A stretch of DNA of 64,000 nt. Origin: Peptoniphilaceae bacterium. GTDB lineage: Bacteria > Bacillota > Clostridia > Tissierellales > Peptoniphilaceae. Position 1 is the stretch's first letter. The number at the start of each line of letters is the position of its first letter. This document shows, piece after piece, positions 1 to 7,909 of the stretch. The notes under the pieces were generated by a model, which did no database searches, had not been told where the DNA came from, and saw only the letters and a program-made list of their open reading frames with translations. The stretch covers positions 108,800 to 172,799 of the forward strand of contig JAQYPV010000007.1 of assembly GCA_028726605.1 (NCBI GenBank), in the 5' to 3' direction. The translations under genes were made by a program, and so were the position numbers.

Positions 1-1
1 G

Positions 2-145
2 GGAGCGCAGATTCCGCGCATCAAGGACGTCATTCGCCAATGCGACGTCCGCGAGGAGCAGGCATTTGCGCGCGAGGTGTTGGCGAAATCGCGCCTGGAC
101 GAGGGGTTAGACTTGATTCGAGAACATGAAGGACGGTGGACATGA
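2..145 (+). CDS. ptsI: PTS enzyme I, C-terminal end (partial)
   Basis: The reading frame is open from the window edge to a TGA at 143-145 and encodes about 47 residues. The segment IPRIKDVIR followed by a helix-rich tail resembles the extreme C-terminus of phosphoenolpyruvate-protein phosphotransferase (E. coli PtsI has IPRIKKIIR at the same place). Enzyme I passes phosphate from PEP to HPr in sugar uptake. Only the tail is visible, so catalytic residues cannot be checked. Its stop overlaps the start of the next gene by 4 bases (ATGA), which suggests one transcript. Confidence 0.6.
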   Translation, partial: GAQIPRIKDVIRQCDVREEQAFAREVLAKSRLDEGLDLIREHEGRWT

Positions 146-1068
146 ACGAGGAAAGATGGAATTTTGCAAAAAAACTGCTTTGGATCACACTCGGCGGGTT
201 TTTCCTGGCCATCGCGCTGCACTTCTTCCTGGCACCGTCCAACATCGCGGGTGGCGGTCTGGGCGGCTTTGCCATCATCCTCAATCAGGTGATTCCTTCG
301 TGGGACATCGGCACCATTGTCCTCATCGGCAATATCGCGCTCTTCGCCATCGGCTTTCTCCTCTTGGGCAAGCAGTACGGGATCCTCACCCTCATCGGGT
401 CGATGATCTTTTCGCTCTGGGTGATGGTCTTCGAATGGATCGCCCCGGCCCCCCAGCCCCTCGTGCCGGACAAACTCCTGATCATCGTGCTGGCGTCTGG
501 CCTTAACGGCTTGGGTCTCAGCTTCATCTTTGACCAAAACGCCTCCAGCGGCGGCACGGACATTCTGGCGCAGATCCTGCACAGCTATTTACATATTGCC
601 ATGGCGAAAGCGCTGTTCATCGTCGACGGATTGGTTGTGCTCCTGAGCGCCATCACGCTGTCCTTGAGCGACGCGCTGTACGCGGGGCTCACGATTTACC
701 TGCAATCCGTCATGATCGACCAGACGATCGCCGGCTTTCGCCGCCGCATGGTGATGAACATCACGACCTCGCACCTCGACGAAGTGAACTACTTCATCAT
801 CCATCAGATGCACCGCGGCACGTCCATTTACCCCATGACGGGTGGCTTTTCGGGGCGTCCTCTGAAGGTCATCGTCACGGTGGTGCACAACACGGAGTAC
901 TTTCGCATTCGAGACTACGTCGACACGGTCGATCCTGAGGCGTTCGTCTTTGTCTATTCGGCTAACGAGGTGATGGGAGAGGGATTCACGTATCCACCCC
1001 GCAAGGCGATCCCCGGTGAAGACGGGTCCCTGCGCCCTCCCGTACAGGAAAATGAACGAAAGGATTGA
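142..1068 (+). CDS. YitT family membrane protein (DUF2179)
   Basis: 308 residues. The N-terminal two thirds carry about five hydrophobic helices (roughly residues 10-30, 45-65, 75-95, 105-125 and 145-175), including the glycine-rich stretch GGGLGGF typical of YitT proteins. The last 90 residues form the soluble DUF2179 domain, with the GGFSGRP motif. Function in this family is unknown; a transport role is often suggested. The start at ATG 142 was chosen because AAGGA lies 8 bases upstream and it overlaps the preceding stop by 4 bases; an in-frame GTG at 136 would add two residues. Confidence 0.85.
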   Translation: MNEERWNFAKKLLWITLGGFFLAIALHFFLAPSNIAGGGLGGFAIILNQVIPSWDIGTIVLIGNIALFAIGFLLLGKQYGILTLIGSMIFSLWVMVFEWIAPAPQPLVPDKLLIIVLASGLNGLGLSFIFDQNASSGGTDILAQILHSYLHIAMAKALFIVDGLVVLLSAITLSLSDALYAGLTIYLQSVMIDQTIAGFRRRMVMNITTSHLDEVNYFIIHQMHRGTSIYPMTGGFSGRPLKVIVTVVHNTEYFRIRDYVDTVDPEAFVFVYSANEVMGEGFTYPPRKAIPGEDGSLRPPVQENERKD

Positions 1069-1069
1069 C

Positions 1070-1939
1070 ATGCAGCTGGGCAGAATACAGACGCTCCACA
1101 TTCACAGCTTTAAGCCATCGGGCGCCGTCCTCAACGGGGATCTCTTGCTCCCCAAGCGCTACGTGCCCGAAGGGGCCAAAATTGGCGATGCCGTGGAGGT
1201 CTTCGTCCATCGCGATTCCGAAGACCGCATGGTCGCCACGACGAAACGTCCGAAAGTCCAGGTGGGCGAGTTCGCCTATTTGAGCGTCACCGACATCAGT
1301 CCCGTGGGTGCATTTCTGGATTGGGGCATGGACAAGGACCTCTTCTTACCGTATAAAGAACAGCTCCGCAAACTCAAGGTCCACGAAGGCGTGCTCATCT
1401 ACTGTTACGTGGATCAGTCCAATCGCATTGCGGCCACGATGCGCGTGAAGGATCACTTCCCAAAGCCCGCAGGACTTCGGGAAAACGACTGGGTGGACGG
1501 CACGGTCTACGCCACCAATCCCGAGATCGGCGCGTTCGTGTTGGTGGAGCAAAAGTACAACGGCTTGATCTCCCGCGACGACATGGTGGGCGCGCTCATT
1601 CCGGGTCAGAAGTTGAACCTGCGCGTGGAGCGGATTAAGCCCGATGGAAAGATCGACCTCTCCATGCGTTCGCGCGCGCACGAGCGCATGGATAAGGACG
1701 CCGAGACGATCGTGAGGATGCTTGAAGCCAACCACGGGTACCTTCGAGTGAACGACCACTCGGCTCCTGAAGACATCCGCCAGCTCTTTCAGATGAGCAA
1801 AGCGCAGTTCAAGCGCTCAGTGGGACGGCTGCTCAAAAAAGGCCAAATCGAATTCGCCGACGGGGGCATTCGCATGAAACACGAGGAACGTGGACGTGCG
1901 ACGCGGGCGCGACGTCCGAAACGAGGAGATCGCACATGA
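1070..1939 (+). CDS. cvfB: S1-domain RNA-binding protein CvfB/YitL
   Basis: 289 residues. Three S1-like OB modules in tandem (roughly 1-65, 66-140 and 145-220; the second has GAFLDWG, the third has GAFVLVEQKYNGLI) are followed by a winged-helix domain near residues 225-280 (APEDIRQLFQMSKAQFKR). This is the CvfB architecture, a conserved virulence regulator and RNA-binding protein in staphylococci and streptococci. The ATG at 1070 has a GAAAGGA site 6 bases upstream and begins the protein where family members begin; ATG 1052 is an in-frame alternative. Its stop overlaps the next start by 4 bases. Confidence 0.85.
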   Translation: MQLGRIQTLHIHSFKPSGAVLNGDLLLPKRYVPEGAKIGDAVEVFVHRDSEDRMVATTKRPKVQVGEFAYLSVTDISPVGAFLDWGMDKDLFLPYKEQLRKLKVHEGVLIYCYVDQSNRIAATMRVKDHFPKPAGLRENDWVDGTVYATNPEIGAFVLVEQKYNGLISRDDMVGALIPGQKLNLRVERIKPDGKIDLSMRSRAHERMDKDAETIVRMLEANHGYLRVNDHSAPEDIRQLFQMSKAQFKRSVGRLLKKGQIEFADGGIRMKHEERGRATRARRPKRGDRT

Positions 1940-2427
1940 ACGACGATAAAGTGCTGGCCCGCGTGGGCGATGTCGATATTACGGAAGCAGACGTCCGGCG
2001 ACTCAAGCTCGCCTTGGGGGATCAAGCCGTCCAATTTGAAGGGACGGAAGGCGCCGAGCGCCTCCTGGATGAGTTGATCCGTCAAGAACTCCTCTACCGC
2101 GAGGCCAAACGGCGCCATTGGGACCGCGATGAGGCCTTTCGCGAAGTCATGGCGCAAGTGGAACGACAGCAATTACAACAATTCGCTTTGTCTCGCCTTT
2201 TGAGCGAGGCCGAAGTGTCCAGGGACGAAGTGGAAGCGTATTACGAGGCGCACGAGGACCGCTTTTCCCCCGAGGAGAAGAGAGACCCGGCGGCGCTCAA
2301 AGCGCGCATCTACCAACAGCTCATGCTTTTGCGCCAACAGGCGCTCTACGTCAATCTGACACGTCAATGGGAACGAGAATACCACGTGATACGAGAACCG
2401 CTCGAAAGCGATACGAAAGGGGAATGA
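1936..2427 (+). CDS. Cytoplasmic SurA-N-like protein without PPIase domain
   Basis: 163 residues, no signal peptide or membrane helix. The opening (VARVGDVDITEADV-like, then LLDELIRQELLYREAKRR, then SRDEVEAYYEAHEDRF) follows the SurA/trigger-factor-like chaperone fold that precedes parvulin domains in secreted foldases, but no parvulin domain follows and the protein ends in a charged helix. A chaperone-like or peptide-holding role is an inference from the fold only. It is translationally coupled to cvfB (ATGA overlap) and sits one base before pepD. Confidence 0.6.
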   Translation: MNDDKVLARVGDVDITEADVRRLKLALGDQAVQFEGTEGAERLLDELIRQELLYREAKRRHWDRDEAFREVMAQVERQQLQQFALSRLLSEAEVSRDEVEAYYEAHEDRFSPEEKRDPAALKARIYQQLMLLRQQALYVNLTRQWEREYHVIREPLESDTKGE

Positions 2428-2428
2428 A

Positions 2429-3880
2429 ATGGAAATCGCCAACTATCCCGACCATCCGGTGTTTCAGCACTTTTACGATCTGAATCAGGTGCCGCGATGC
2501 TCGGATCACGTCGAAGCCATCGGAGAAGCTCTGATGCACAAAGCGGACGCGATGGGCTTGTCTGCGGAAAAAGACGCGGCTGGAAACGTGCGCATCGTGC
2601 GCTTGGCGGATCCGGCCTATGCGAATGCGCCGCGCGTCATCATCCAAGGGCACATGGACATGGTGTGCGTACAGTCGAAAGAGTCGAAGCACGATTTCAC
2701 TTGCGAGCCCATTGAAATGGAAGTGCGCGACGGCTGGCTGCGGGCCAAGGGCACGACGCTCGGCGCGGACGACGGCATTGGCCTAGCCATGGGTCTCGCG
2801 CTGCTTGAAGAAGTGATGCCGCTGCCTGAAGTGCAGGTGCTTGCCACGACCAACGAGGAGACGGGTATGGACGGCGCCCTGGGCATTTCGCCGGAATGGC
2901 TCGACGCGGACATGTTGGTGAACATCGACTCGGAAGAAGAAGGCTTTGTGACGTGCGGCTGTGCCGGCGGCGCCACGGGTGAGTTTAAGATGCCTCTCGA
3001 ACGAGAGATGGCTTCGGGGCTCTCCGGTCTCGCTCTCACCGTGACAGGGATGCGGGGCGGTCACTCGGGGACGAGCATTCTCTCCGTTCCGCACAATGCG
3101 GCCAAGGTGATGGCGGAGTGGATTCGCGCCATCAGTCACCGCGCGTCCATTCGCCTCTTTTCGTTTCACTCCGGTGAGAAGCACAACGCCATTCCGAACG
3201 AAGCGCAGGCCGTCATCGGCTTTGCCGCAGAGGAGCGAGAGGCCGTGATCGCCGCGCTCGACGCCACGTGGGAGGAGATCCTCGGTCGCATCTTAAAACA
3301 GGAGCCGGATGTCTCCAAACAGCAGGACGACGTCGCCCTCAACGACGCACCGCTCACCGACGCCTCGATGAAGGCGCTTTTGAGCCTCGTCGAGCTCATG
3401 CCGCACGGCGTGTACAAGATGCATGAGGACGAGGAAAAGGGCGTCGTGGCTTCGGACAACCTCGCCATCGTCTCGACGCAGGACGCTTTTGCGGACATCA
3501 TGGTGTCGGTGCGCTCCAGTGATCCCGCCGTGGGCGCTGAGCTCGAATCCAAGATCGCCCAGGTGCTCGCCACTTTTGAAGGGACGGGCGAATACGTCGA
3601 CCGCTATCCGGCGTGGGCCCTCGTGGAGGATTCGCCGTTGCGCGAGCTCTTGAAGGACGTCTACCGAGATCAGTACGGCGAAGAGGTCGTCGTGAAAGAC
3701 ATTCACGCGGGCCTCGAATGCGGGATGTTTGCCGAGAAGAATCCGCGCCTCGATATGATCTCCATCGGTCCGGACATGGAAGGCGTACACACCGCCGCCG
3801 AACGTCTCAACATCGACTCGACGTTGCGCACCTATGAGTTGCTCAAAAAGTTAATGGAACGTGTCGCCACCAAGGCATGA
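2429..3880 (+). CDS. pepD: Aminoacyl-histidine dipeptidase PepD (M20C)
   Basis: 483 residues, the usual length of Xaa-His dipeptidase (beta-Ala-His dipeptidase). Zinc-site motifs are visible: GHMDMV near residue 73, LGADDGIGLAMGLALLE near 112 and TNEETGMDGA near 140. A lid domain lies between, and HAGLECG / ISIGPDMEGVHTAAE near the end supplies the remaining ligands. It would hydrolyse dipeptides such as carnosine in the cytosol, feeding amino acid catabolism. The start has AAGGGGAATGAA upstream and follows the previous stop with one base between. Confidence 0.93.
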   Translation: MEIANYPDHPVFQHFYDLNQVPRCSDHVEAIGEALMHKADAMGLSAEKDAAGNVRIVRLADPAYANAPRVIIQGHMDMVCVQSKESKHDFTCEPIEMEVRDGWLRAKGTTLGADDGIGLAMGLALLEEVMPLPEVQVLATTNEETGMDGALGISPEWLDADMLVNIDSEEEGFVTCGCAGGATGEFKMPLEREMASGLSGLALTVTGMRGGHSGTSILSVPHNAAKVMAEWIRAISHRASIRLFSFHSGEKHNAIPNEAQAVIGFAAEEREAVIAALDATWEEILGRILKQEPDVSKQQDDVALNDAPLTDASMKALLSLVELMPHGVYKMHEDEEKGVVASDNLAIVSTQDAFADIMVSVRSSDPAVGAELESKIAQVLATFEGTGEYVDRYPAWALVEDSPLRELLKDVYRDQYGEEVVVKDIHAGLECGMFAEKNPRLDMISIGPDMEGVHTAAERLNIDSTLRTYELLKKLMERVATKA

Positions 3881-3886
3881 ACACGG

Positions 3887-3892
3887 TATAAT
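3887..3892 (+). promoter_or_regulatory. Putative -10 (TATAAT) before DUF1292 gene
   Basis: A perfect TATAAT lies just after the pepD stop and 48 bases before the next start codon. No convincing -35 sits 16-18 bases upstream, so this would be a -10-led promoter. Confidence 0.45.
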
Positions 3893-3939
3893 GAGGACGA
3901 CCCACTGGCGTTTTCAACAACCCAAAAAGGAGGATCAAG

Positions 3940-4314
3940 ATGGACGAGAAAGAGAAAGATTTCGAAACTGCCGATGAAGCGGTAGACGCCACCGGCGAAT
4001 ACGATGAGGAATTTGACATGGTCGAAGTGGACGACGAAGACGTCATCGTCATCACGGACGAAGACGGCGTGGAACACGAAGCGATTGTCTTAGACATCTT
4101 CCCGTTCAACGGCAAAGAGTACATGGCGCTGTTCTTCACGGAGACGGAAGAGGAAGATGGCCAGATTGAATTCTACGAATATGCAGAAACGGAAAACGAA
4201 GACGAAGCGGAATTGACCGAAATTGAATCGGATGAGGAATACAATGCCGTGGCGGACGCGTTCGACAAGTTGCTCGAAGAAGACGAGCACGACCACGAGC
4301 ACGAAGAAGACTGA
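3940..4314 (+). CDS. DUF1292 acidic protein (YrzB-like)
   Basis: 124 residues, very rich in Asp and Glu. The core around residues 28-65 (DEDVIVITDEDGVEHEAIVLDIF then KEYMALF) matches the DUF1292 fold found in small conserved Firmicute proteins whose genes often lie near RNA and tRNA-modification genes. The tail is an acidic and histidine-containing low-complexity segment (DEHDHEHEED). Function unknown. A strong AAAGGAGGA site precedes the ATG, and a TATAAT lies upstream. Confidence 0.8.
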   Translation: MDEKEKDFETADEAVDATGEYDEEFDMVEVDDEDVIVITDEDGVEHEAIVLDIFPFNGKEYMALFFTETEEEDGQIEFYEYAETENEDEAELTEIESDEEYNAVADAFDKLLEEDEHDHEHEED

Positions 4315-4326
4315 GAGGAGGGGGAC

Positions 4327-4752
4327 ATGGTTCGACTGATTCTCGGCGCCTCGGGCAGCGGAAAGACGACACAGTTGATTGAAGAGGCCAACGAGGCCTT
4401 TAAGACGACTAACGGTCACGTGGTGTTTGTGGATCGCGATGACGATCAGATGCTGCAACTGGACCACTCAATTCGCCTGATCAACATGGAAGACTACCAC
4501 ATCGACTCTTTTGACCGTCTCTACGGCCTGTTGGCCGGCGTCATGGCGCGCGACTACGACATTCAAAAGATCTACATCGATGACCTTCATAAGGACATTC
4601 TGCACCCGGAAAACCTCGAGTCTGCTTTGACCTCCCTCGTGACGCTGGGCGACGAAAACAACACGACCATCGTGTTGGCCCTTTCGATGGAGAAAAGTGC
4701 CATTCCTGAGGTGGAAGGCATTGAAATTGAAGAACGTGTACAGGAAGCCTGA
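4327..4752 (+). CDS. Small P-loop NTPase-like protein, unknown function
   Basis: 141 residues. A Walker A motif (GASGSGKT, residues 7-14) is followed by a hydrophobic strand ending in DDLHKD (IYIDDLH, Walker-B-like). Too short for a kinase or AAA+ module. Similar short P-loop proteins are sometimes labelled PilT-like in clostridial genomes, but nothing here indicates pili. Placed 12 bases after the DUF1292 gene with a GAGAGGAGGGGG site, so the two are probably co-expressed; an intrinsic terminator follows. Confidence 0.65.
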   Translation: MVRLILGASGSGKTTQLIEEANEAFKTTNGHVVFVDRDDDQMLQLDHSIRLINMEDYHIDSFDRLYGLLAGVMARDYDIQKIYIDDLHKDILHPENLESALTSLVTLGDENNTTIVLALSMEKSAIPEVEGIEIEERVQEA

Positions 4753-4762
4753 GCGCGTTTGA

Positions 4763-4793
4763 AGCGTGTCCTTCGGGGACACGCTCTTTTTTT
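4763..4793 (+). terminator. Intrinsic terminator
   Basis: A 9-bp perfect stem (AGCGTGTCC / GGACACGCT) with a TTCGG loop is followed by a run of seven T. It closes the DUF1292/P-loop unit. Confidence 0.9.
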
Positions 4794-4809
4794 ATGGTGA
4801 GAGGTGACG

Positions 4810-5754
4810 ATGCGTGAACTGAAGATTGCCGAGAACGACGCGGGTCAACGGCTCGATCGGTATCTCGAAAAAGTGTTTCCGGGGGCGAGCGGCGGCTTCT
4901 TGCAAAAGATGATTCGACAGAAGAAAATCAAGGTCAATCACAAGCGCGCCACGGCCGAGGCCATGCTCGACTGCGGCGACGCAGTACAACTCTACATCTA
5001 CGACGAGGTGCTCGATCCTTTGATGAAGAAGCACGTGGCGCCGCGCAGCCGCCTTCGGTTGGAGTACGTGTTCGAAAATGAGCACTTCGTTGTGATCGAC
5101 AAGCCCTCCGGTCTCTTGAGCCACCCCGCGCGACCCGAAGACTACGGTCAGACCGTGGTCGACGCGTTCGTCGCCGATCTCATTGCCCGGAAGATCTACG
5201 TGCCGCGAAATGAGAAGAGCTTCGTTCCCGCCCTGGTCAATCGGCTCGACCGCTACACGGCGGGCCTTGTGATCGGCGCAAAGACGCACGAGGCGGCGAT
5301 GGTGCTCACGCAGATGATTCGCGAAGGAAATCTGCAGAAGGACTACATGGCTTACGTCGAAGGCCGCGTGGATAAAGCGCGGCACATCGCGCTGCCTCTC
5401 CTCACTGAGAATGGTCGCTCTCGTGTTGACGACACGGGGAAGCCCGCCTCCACTTACGTCACTCCCGTGCACTGGACCCCTCGCGTTTCGCAGTGTGACA
5501 TTCAGTTGGAGACGGGGCGCACTCATCAGATTCGCGCTCACCTCTCCGCCATCGGCCATCCCCTGATCGGCGACGGGATGTACGGCGCGCGACAGTGGCG
5601 CAGCGCATACCCACATCCGCTGCTCTTGGCGCATCATCTGACGCTCAACGGGGGCAGTGCGCTTGAAATTCCGGAGTCATTCAACGTATACTCAACCCAG
5701 ATTGAAGCATTTCAGAAAATGTGGGATTCATTGAAGGCGAAGGGGGAGCAATGA
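4810..5754 (+). CDS. RluA-family 23S rRNA pseudouridine synthase (RluC/RluD-like)
   Basis: 314 residues. An S4 RNA-binding domain (about 1-70, with RLDRYLEKVFPG) precedes the RluA catalytic domain, with VVIDKPSGLLSHP and the catalytic-Asp loop NRLDRYTAGL near residue 145, and TGRTHQIRAHL near 240. It converts uridine to pseudouridine in rRNA; which position is not decidable from sequence. ATG 4810 is preferred over GTG 4804 because of the GAGAGG spacing. The stop overlaps the response regulator start by 4 bases. Confidence 0.88.
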   Translation: MRELKIAENDAGQRLDRYLEKVFPGASGGFLQKMIRQKKIKVNHKRATAEAMLDCGDAVQLYIYDEVLDPLMKKHVAPRSRLRLEYVFENEHFVVIDKPSGLLSHPARPEDYGQTVVDAFVADLIARKIYVPRNEKSFVPALVNRLDRYTAGLVIGAKTHEAAMVLTQMIREGNLQKDYMAYVEGRVDKARHIALPLLTENGRSRVDDTGKPASTYVTPVHWTPRVSQCDIQLETGRTHQIRAHLSAIGHPLIGDGMYGARQWRSAYPHPLLLAHHLTLNGGSALEIPESFNVYSTQIEAFQKMWDSLKAKGEQ

Positions 5755-6467
5755 GTATTCGCATCTTGTTAGTCGAAGACGAAGCGCCAATTCGTATGTT
5801 CACGAAGATCAACTTGGAAAACGAAGGGTTCACCATTCTCGAGGCCGACACGGGGGAGAGCGGCATCGCCATCGCCCGCGCCGAGCACCCCGACATCGTC
5901 ATCCTGGATCTGATGTTGCCCGGCATTTCCGGATATGAAGTCTGTGAGACGCTCAGGACGGAAATGCCCCACATCGGCATCATCATGCTGACCGCCAAAT
6001 CACAGGAGATCGATCGCATTTTGGGACTGGAGAAGGGAACGGACGACTACATGGTCAAGCCCTTTAATCCCCATGAACTGGCCCTGCGCGTGCGCTCGCT
6101 CATCCGCCGTCTGCGGCTGGATCCGGGGGACGAGGAACCCAAGACCGCCAATTCGCCGCAGATGATTCAGGATGGGCCGTTTGTGCTGGACCAGTACGCC
6201 CGCGTGTTCTACAAAAACGGGGAGGAGATCGACCTCACGCCGACCGAGCTTGCCATGGTGCGCATGTTTATCTCCAGGCCCGGCAAGGCGCTCAGCCGTG
6301 AAGAAATCTTGCATCAGATTTGGGGCGAAGATAACCACGGCGAGACGAAGATCGTGGACGTCAACGTCCGACGCATTCGCTCGAAAATTGAGGATAATCC
6401 GGCCAAGCCGGCCTATCTGGAAACCGTATGGGGAGTGGGATACCGGTGGAAGAAAAACGACGCATAA
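5751..6467 (+). CDS. OmpR/PhoB-type response regulator
   Basis: 238 residues. Receiver domain at 1-118 with acidic pair E9/D10, phospho-acceptor D53 (VILDLMLPG), T81 and K103 (VKPF); winged-helix DNA-binding domain from about 140 to 236 (LTPTELAMVRMF, VDVNVRRIRSKIE, TVWGVGYRW). It pairs with the overlapping histidine kinase gene downstream. The start is ATG 5751, 4 bases overlapping the pseudouridine synthase stop, with GGGGGAG just before. Target genes are unknown. Confidence 0.93.
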   Translation: MSIRILLVEDEAPIRMFTKINLENEGFTILEADTGESGIAIARAEHPDIVILDLMLPGISGYEVCETLRTEMPHIGIIMLTAKSQEIDRILGLEKGTDDYMVKPFNPHELALRVRSLIRRLRLDPGDEEPKTANSPQMIQDGPFVLDQYARVFYKNGEEIDLTPTELAMVRMFISRPGKALSREEILHQIWGEDNHGETKIVDVNVRRIRSKIEDNPAKPAYLETVWGVGYRWKKNDA

Positions 6468-7909
6468 TACCGGAACAGCTGCACAACCTCACTTTCGACC
6501 GCGTGAAAGACACCATCGGCCTGCGCATCATGGGGCTGGTCCTCGCCGTGGTCTTTTTTGGCACGGTCATCTTTGAGATCTTCTATGTGCGCTCCCTCTA
6601 CGACTACTACTACGACAACATGAGCGGGTCGCTCACTACACAGGCACGCTACAATGAGGAGCTCTTTTACAGTTACGTCTCCGATGAAGATCTGAACAAG
6701 GTCGTCTTGGAGAACAAGAATCAGTTCTTTCGCGGCAACGCCATGCAAGTGCAGCTCTTGAACAACGACGGCACGGTGCTTTACGACAGCGCCGGTTCCA
6801 ATCTGCCCGGATCGACCCTGGTCACGGAAGACGTGCAAAATGCGCAGGAAAACCGCGCCGGGACCGTTGTGGGCACGGCGTCGTACTCCAATGAGCACGT
6901 CATGAGCCTCTCCTATCCGCTGCGCAGCCCGGAAAATCAGGTGGGCATCATCCGCCTCACGACGTCTCTTGCGGAGGTGGATGAACTCATCCGCGAGCGC
7001 ATTCTCTTGTCCCTCGCGTTTTCCGCGTTCGTGTTGCTCTTGAGCGGCCTCTGGTCCTATCTCATCACGCGCTCCATCGTCAAGCCCATTCGCGCCCTCA
7101 CGGGAGTGGCCAATCGCCTCTCCGACGGGCAGTACACGGAACGCGCAGACGAGTCGTCTCAGGGCGAGATCGGCGAACTCGCGCGCACGATGAACCTGAT
7201 GAGCGACAACATCGCTCAGAAAGAAAAACTCAAAAACGAATTCATTTCGTCGGTGTCGCATGAACTGCGCACGCCCTTGACGTCCATCAAGGGATGGGCC
7301 GTGACGCTTCAAAACGACAACATCAAACCGGAGATCATGGATGAAGGGCTGAAGATCATTGAAAAGGAATCCGAGCGCCTGGGCACGATGGTGGAAGAAC
7401 TCTTGGACTTCTCGCGCTTTTCGACAGGACGCCTTTCACTTAACAAGGTGTCGTTCGACCTCGTGGAGATGGCCAATCGCCTGCTGCGGCAGATGACGCC
7501 GCGGGCGAACGAAAAGGACGTGCATCTCAACTACAGCTATTCCGAAAAGACGGTCGTGGTGGTGGCGGACGAGGATCGCATCAAGCAAGTGCTCATCAAC
7601 GTCTTGGACAACGCCATCAAGTTCACTGATTCCGGCGGCACGATCTACTTGGAAATTCAGACCGCACCGGGCTGGGTGACGGTGACCGTGACGGATACGG
7701 GCATCGGCATTTCGGAAGACGAAATCCAATTTGTGACCGAAAAGTTCTGGAAGGGCTCGTCGAGTCAGTCTCATTCGGGCCTTGGACTCTCCATCAGCGA
7801 AGAAATTGCAAAGGCGCATGGCGGAAGTCTCAAGATCAAGAGCCGTTTGGGTACGGGGACGAGCGTATCGCTCCTCTTGCCGATGCCGGAACAGAAGGAG
7901 GACGTATGA
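6446..7909 (+). CDS. Sensor histidine kinase (HAMP-HisKA-HATPase)
   Basis: 487 residues. Transmembrane helix at about 28-48, an extracytoplasmic sensor domain of about 135 residues, a second helix at 187-208, a HAMP linker, then HisKA with the phospho-acceptor H272 (SSVSHELRTPLTS) and an ATPase domain with N box (VLDNAIKF), DTGIGI and GLGLSI. GTG 6446 was chosen because GGGGAGTGGG lies about 7 bases upstream; an ATG at 6428 adds six residues. It overlaps the response regulator by 22 bases. The extracytoplasmic ligand is unknown. Confidence 0.92.
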   Translation: MEEKRRIIPEQLHNLTFDRVKDTIGLRIMGLVLAVVFFGTVIFEIFYVRSLYDYYYDNMSGSLTTQARYNEELFYSYVSDEDLNKVVLENKNQFFRGNAMQVQLLNNDGTVLYDSAGSNLPGSTLVTEDVQNAQENRAGTVVGTASYSNEHVMSLSYPLRSPENQVGIIRLTTSLAEVDELIRERILLSLAFSAFVLLLSGLWSYLITRSIVKPIRALTGVANRLSDGQYTERADESSQGEIGELARTMNLMSDNIAQKEKLKNEFISSVSHELRTPLTSIKGWAVTLQNDNIKPEIMDEGLKIIEKESERLGTMVEELLDFSRFSTGRLSLNKVSFDLVEMANRLLRQMTPRANEKDVHLNYSYSEKTVVVVADEDRIKQVLINVLDNAIKFTDSGGTIYLEIQTAPGWVTVTVTDTGIGISEDEIQFVTEKFWKGSSSQSHSGLGLSISEEIAKAHGGSLKIKSRLGTGTSVSLLLPMPEQKEDV

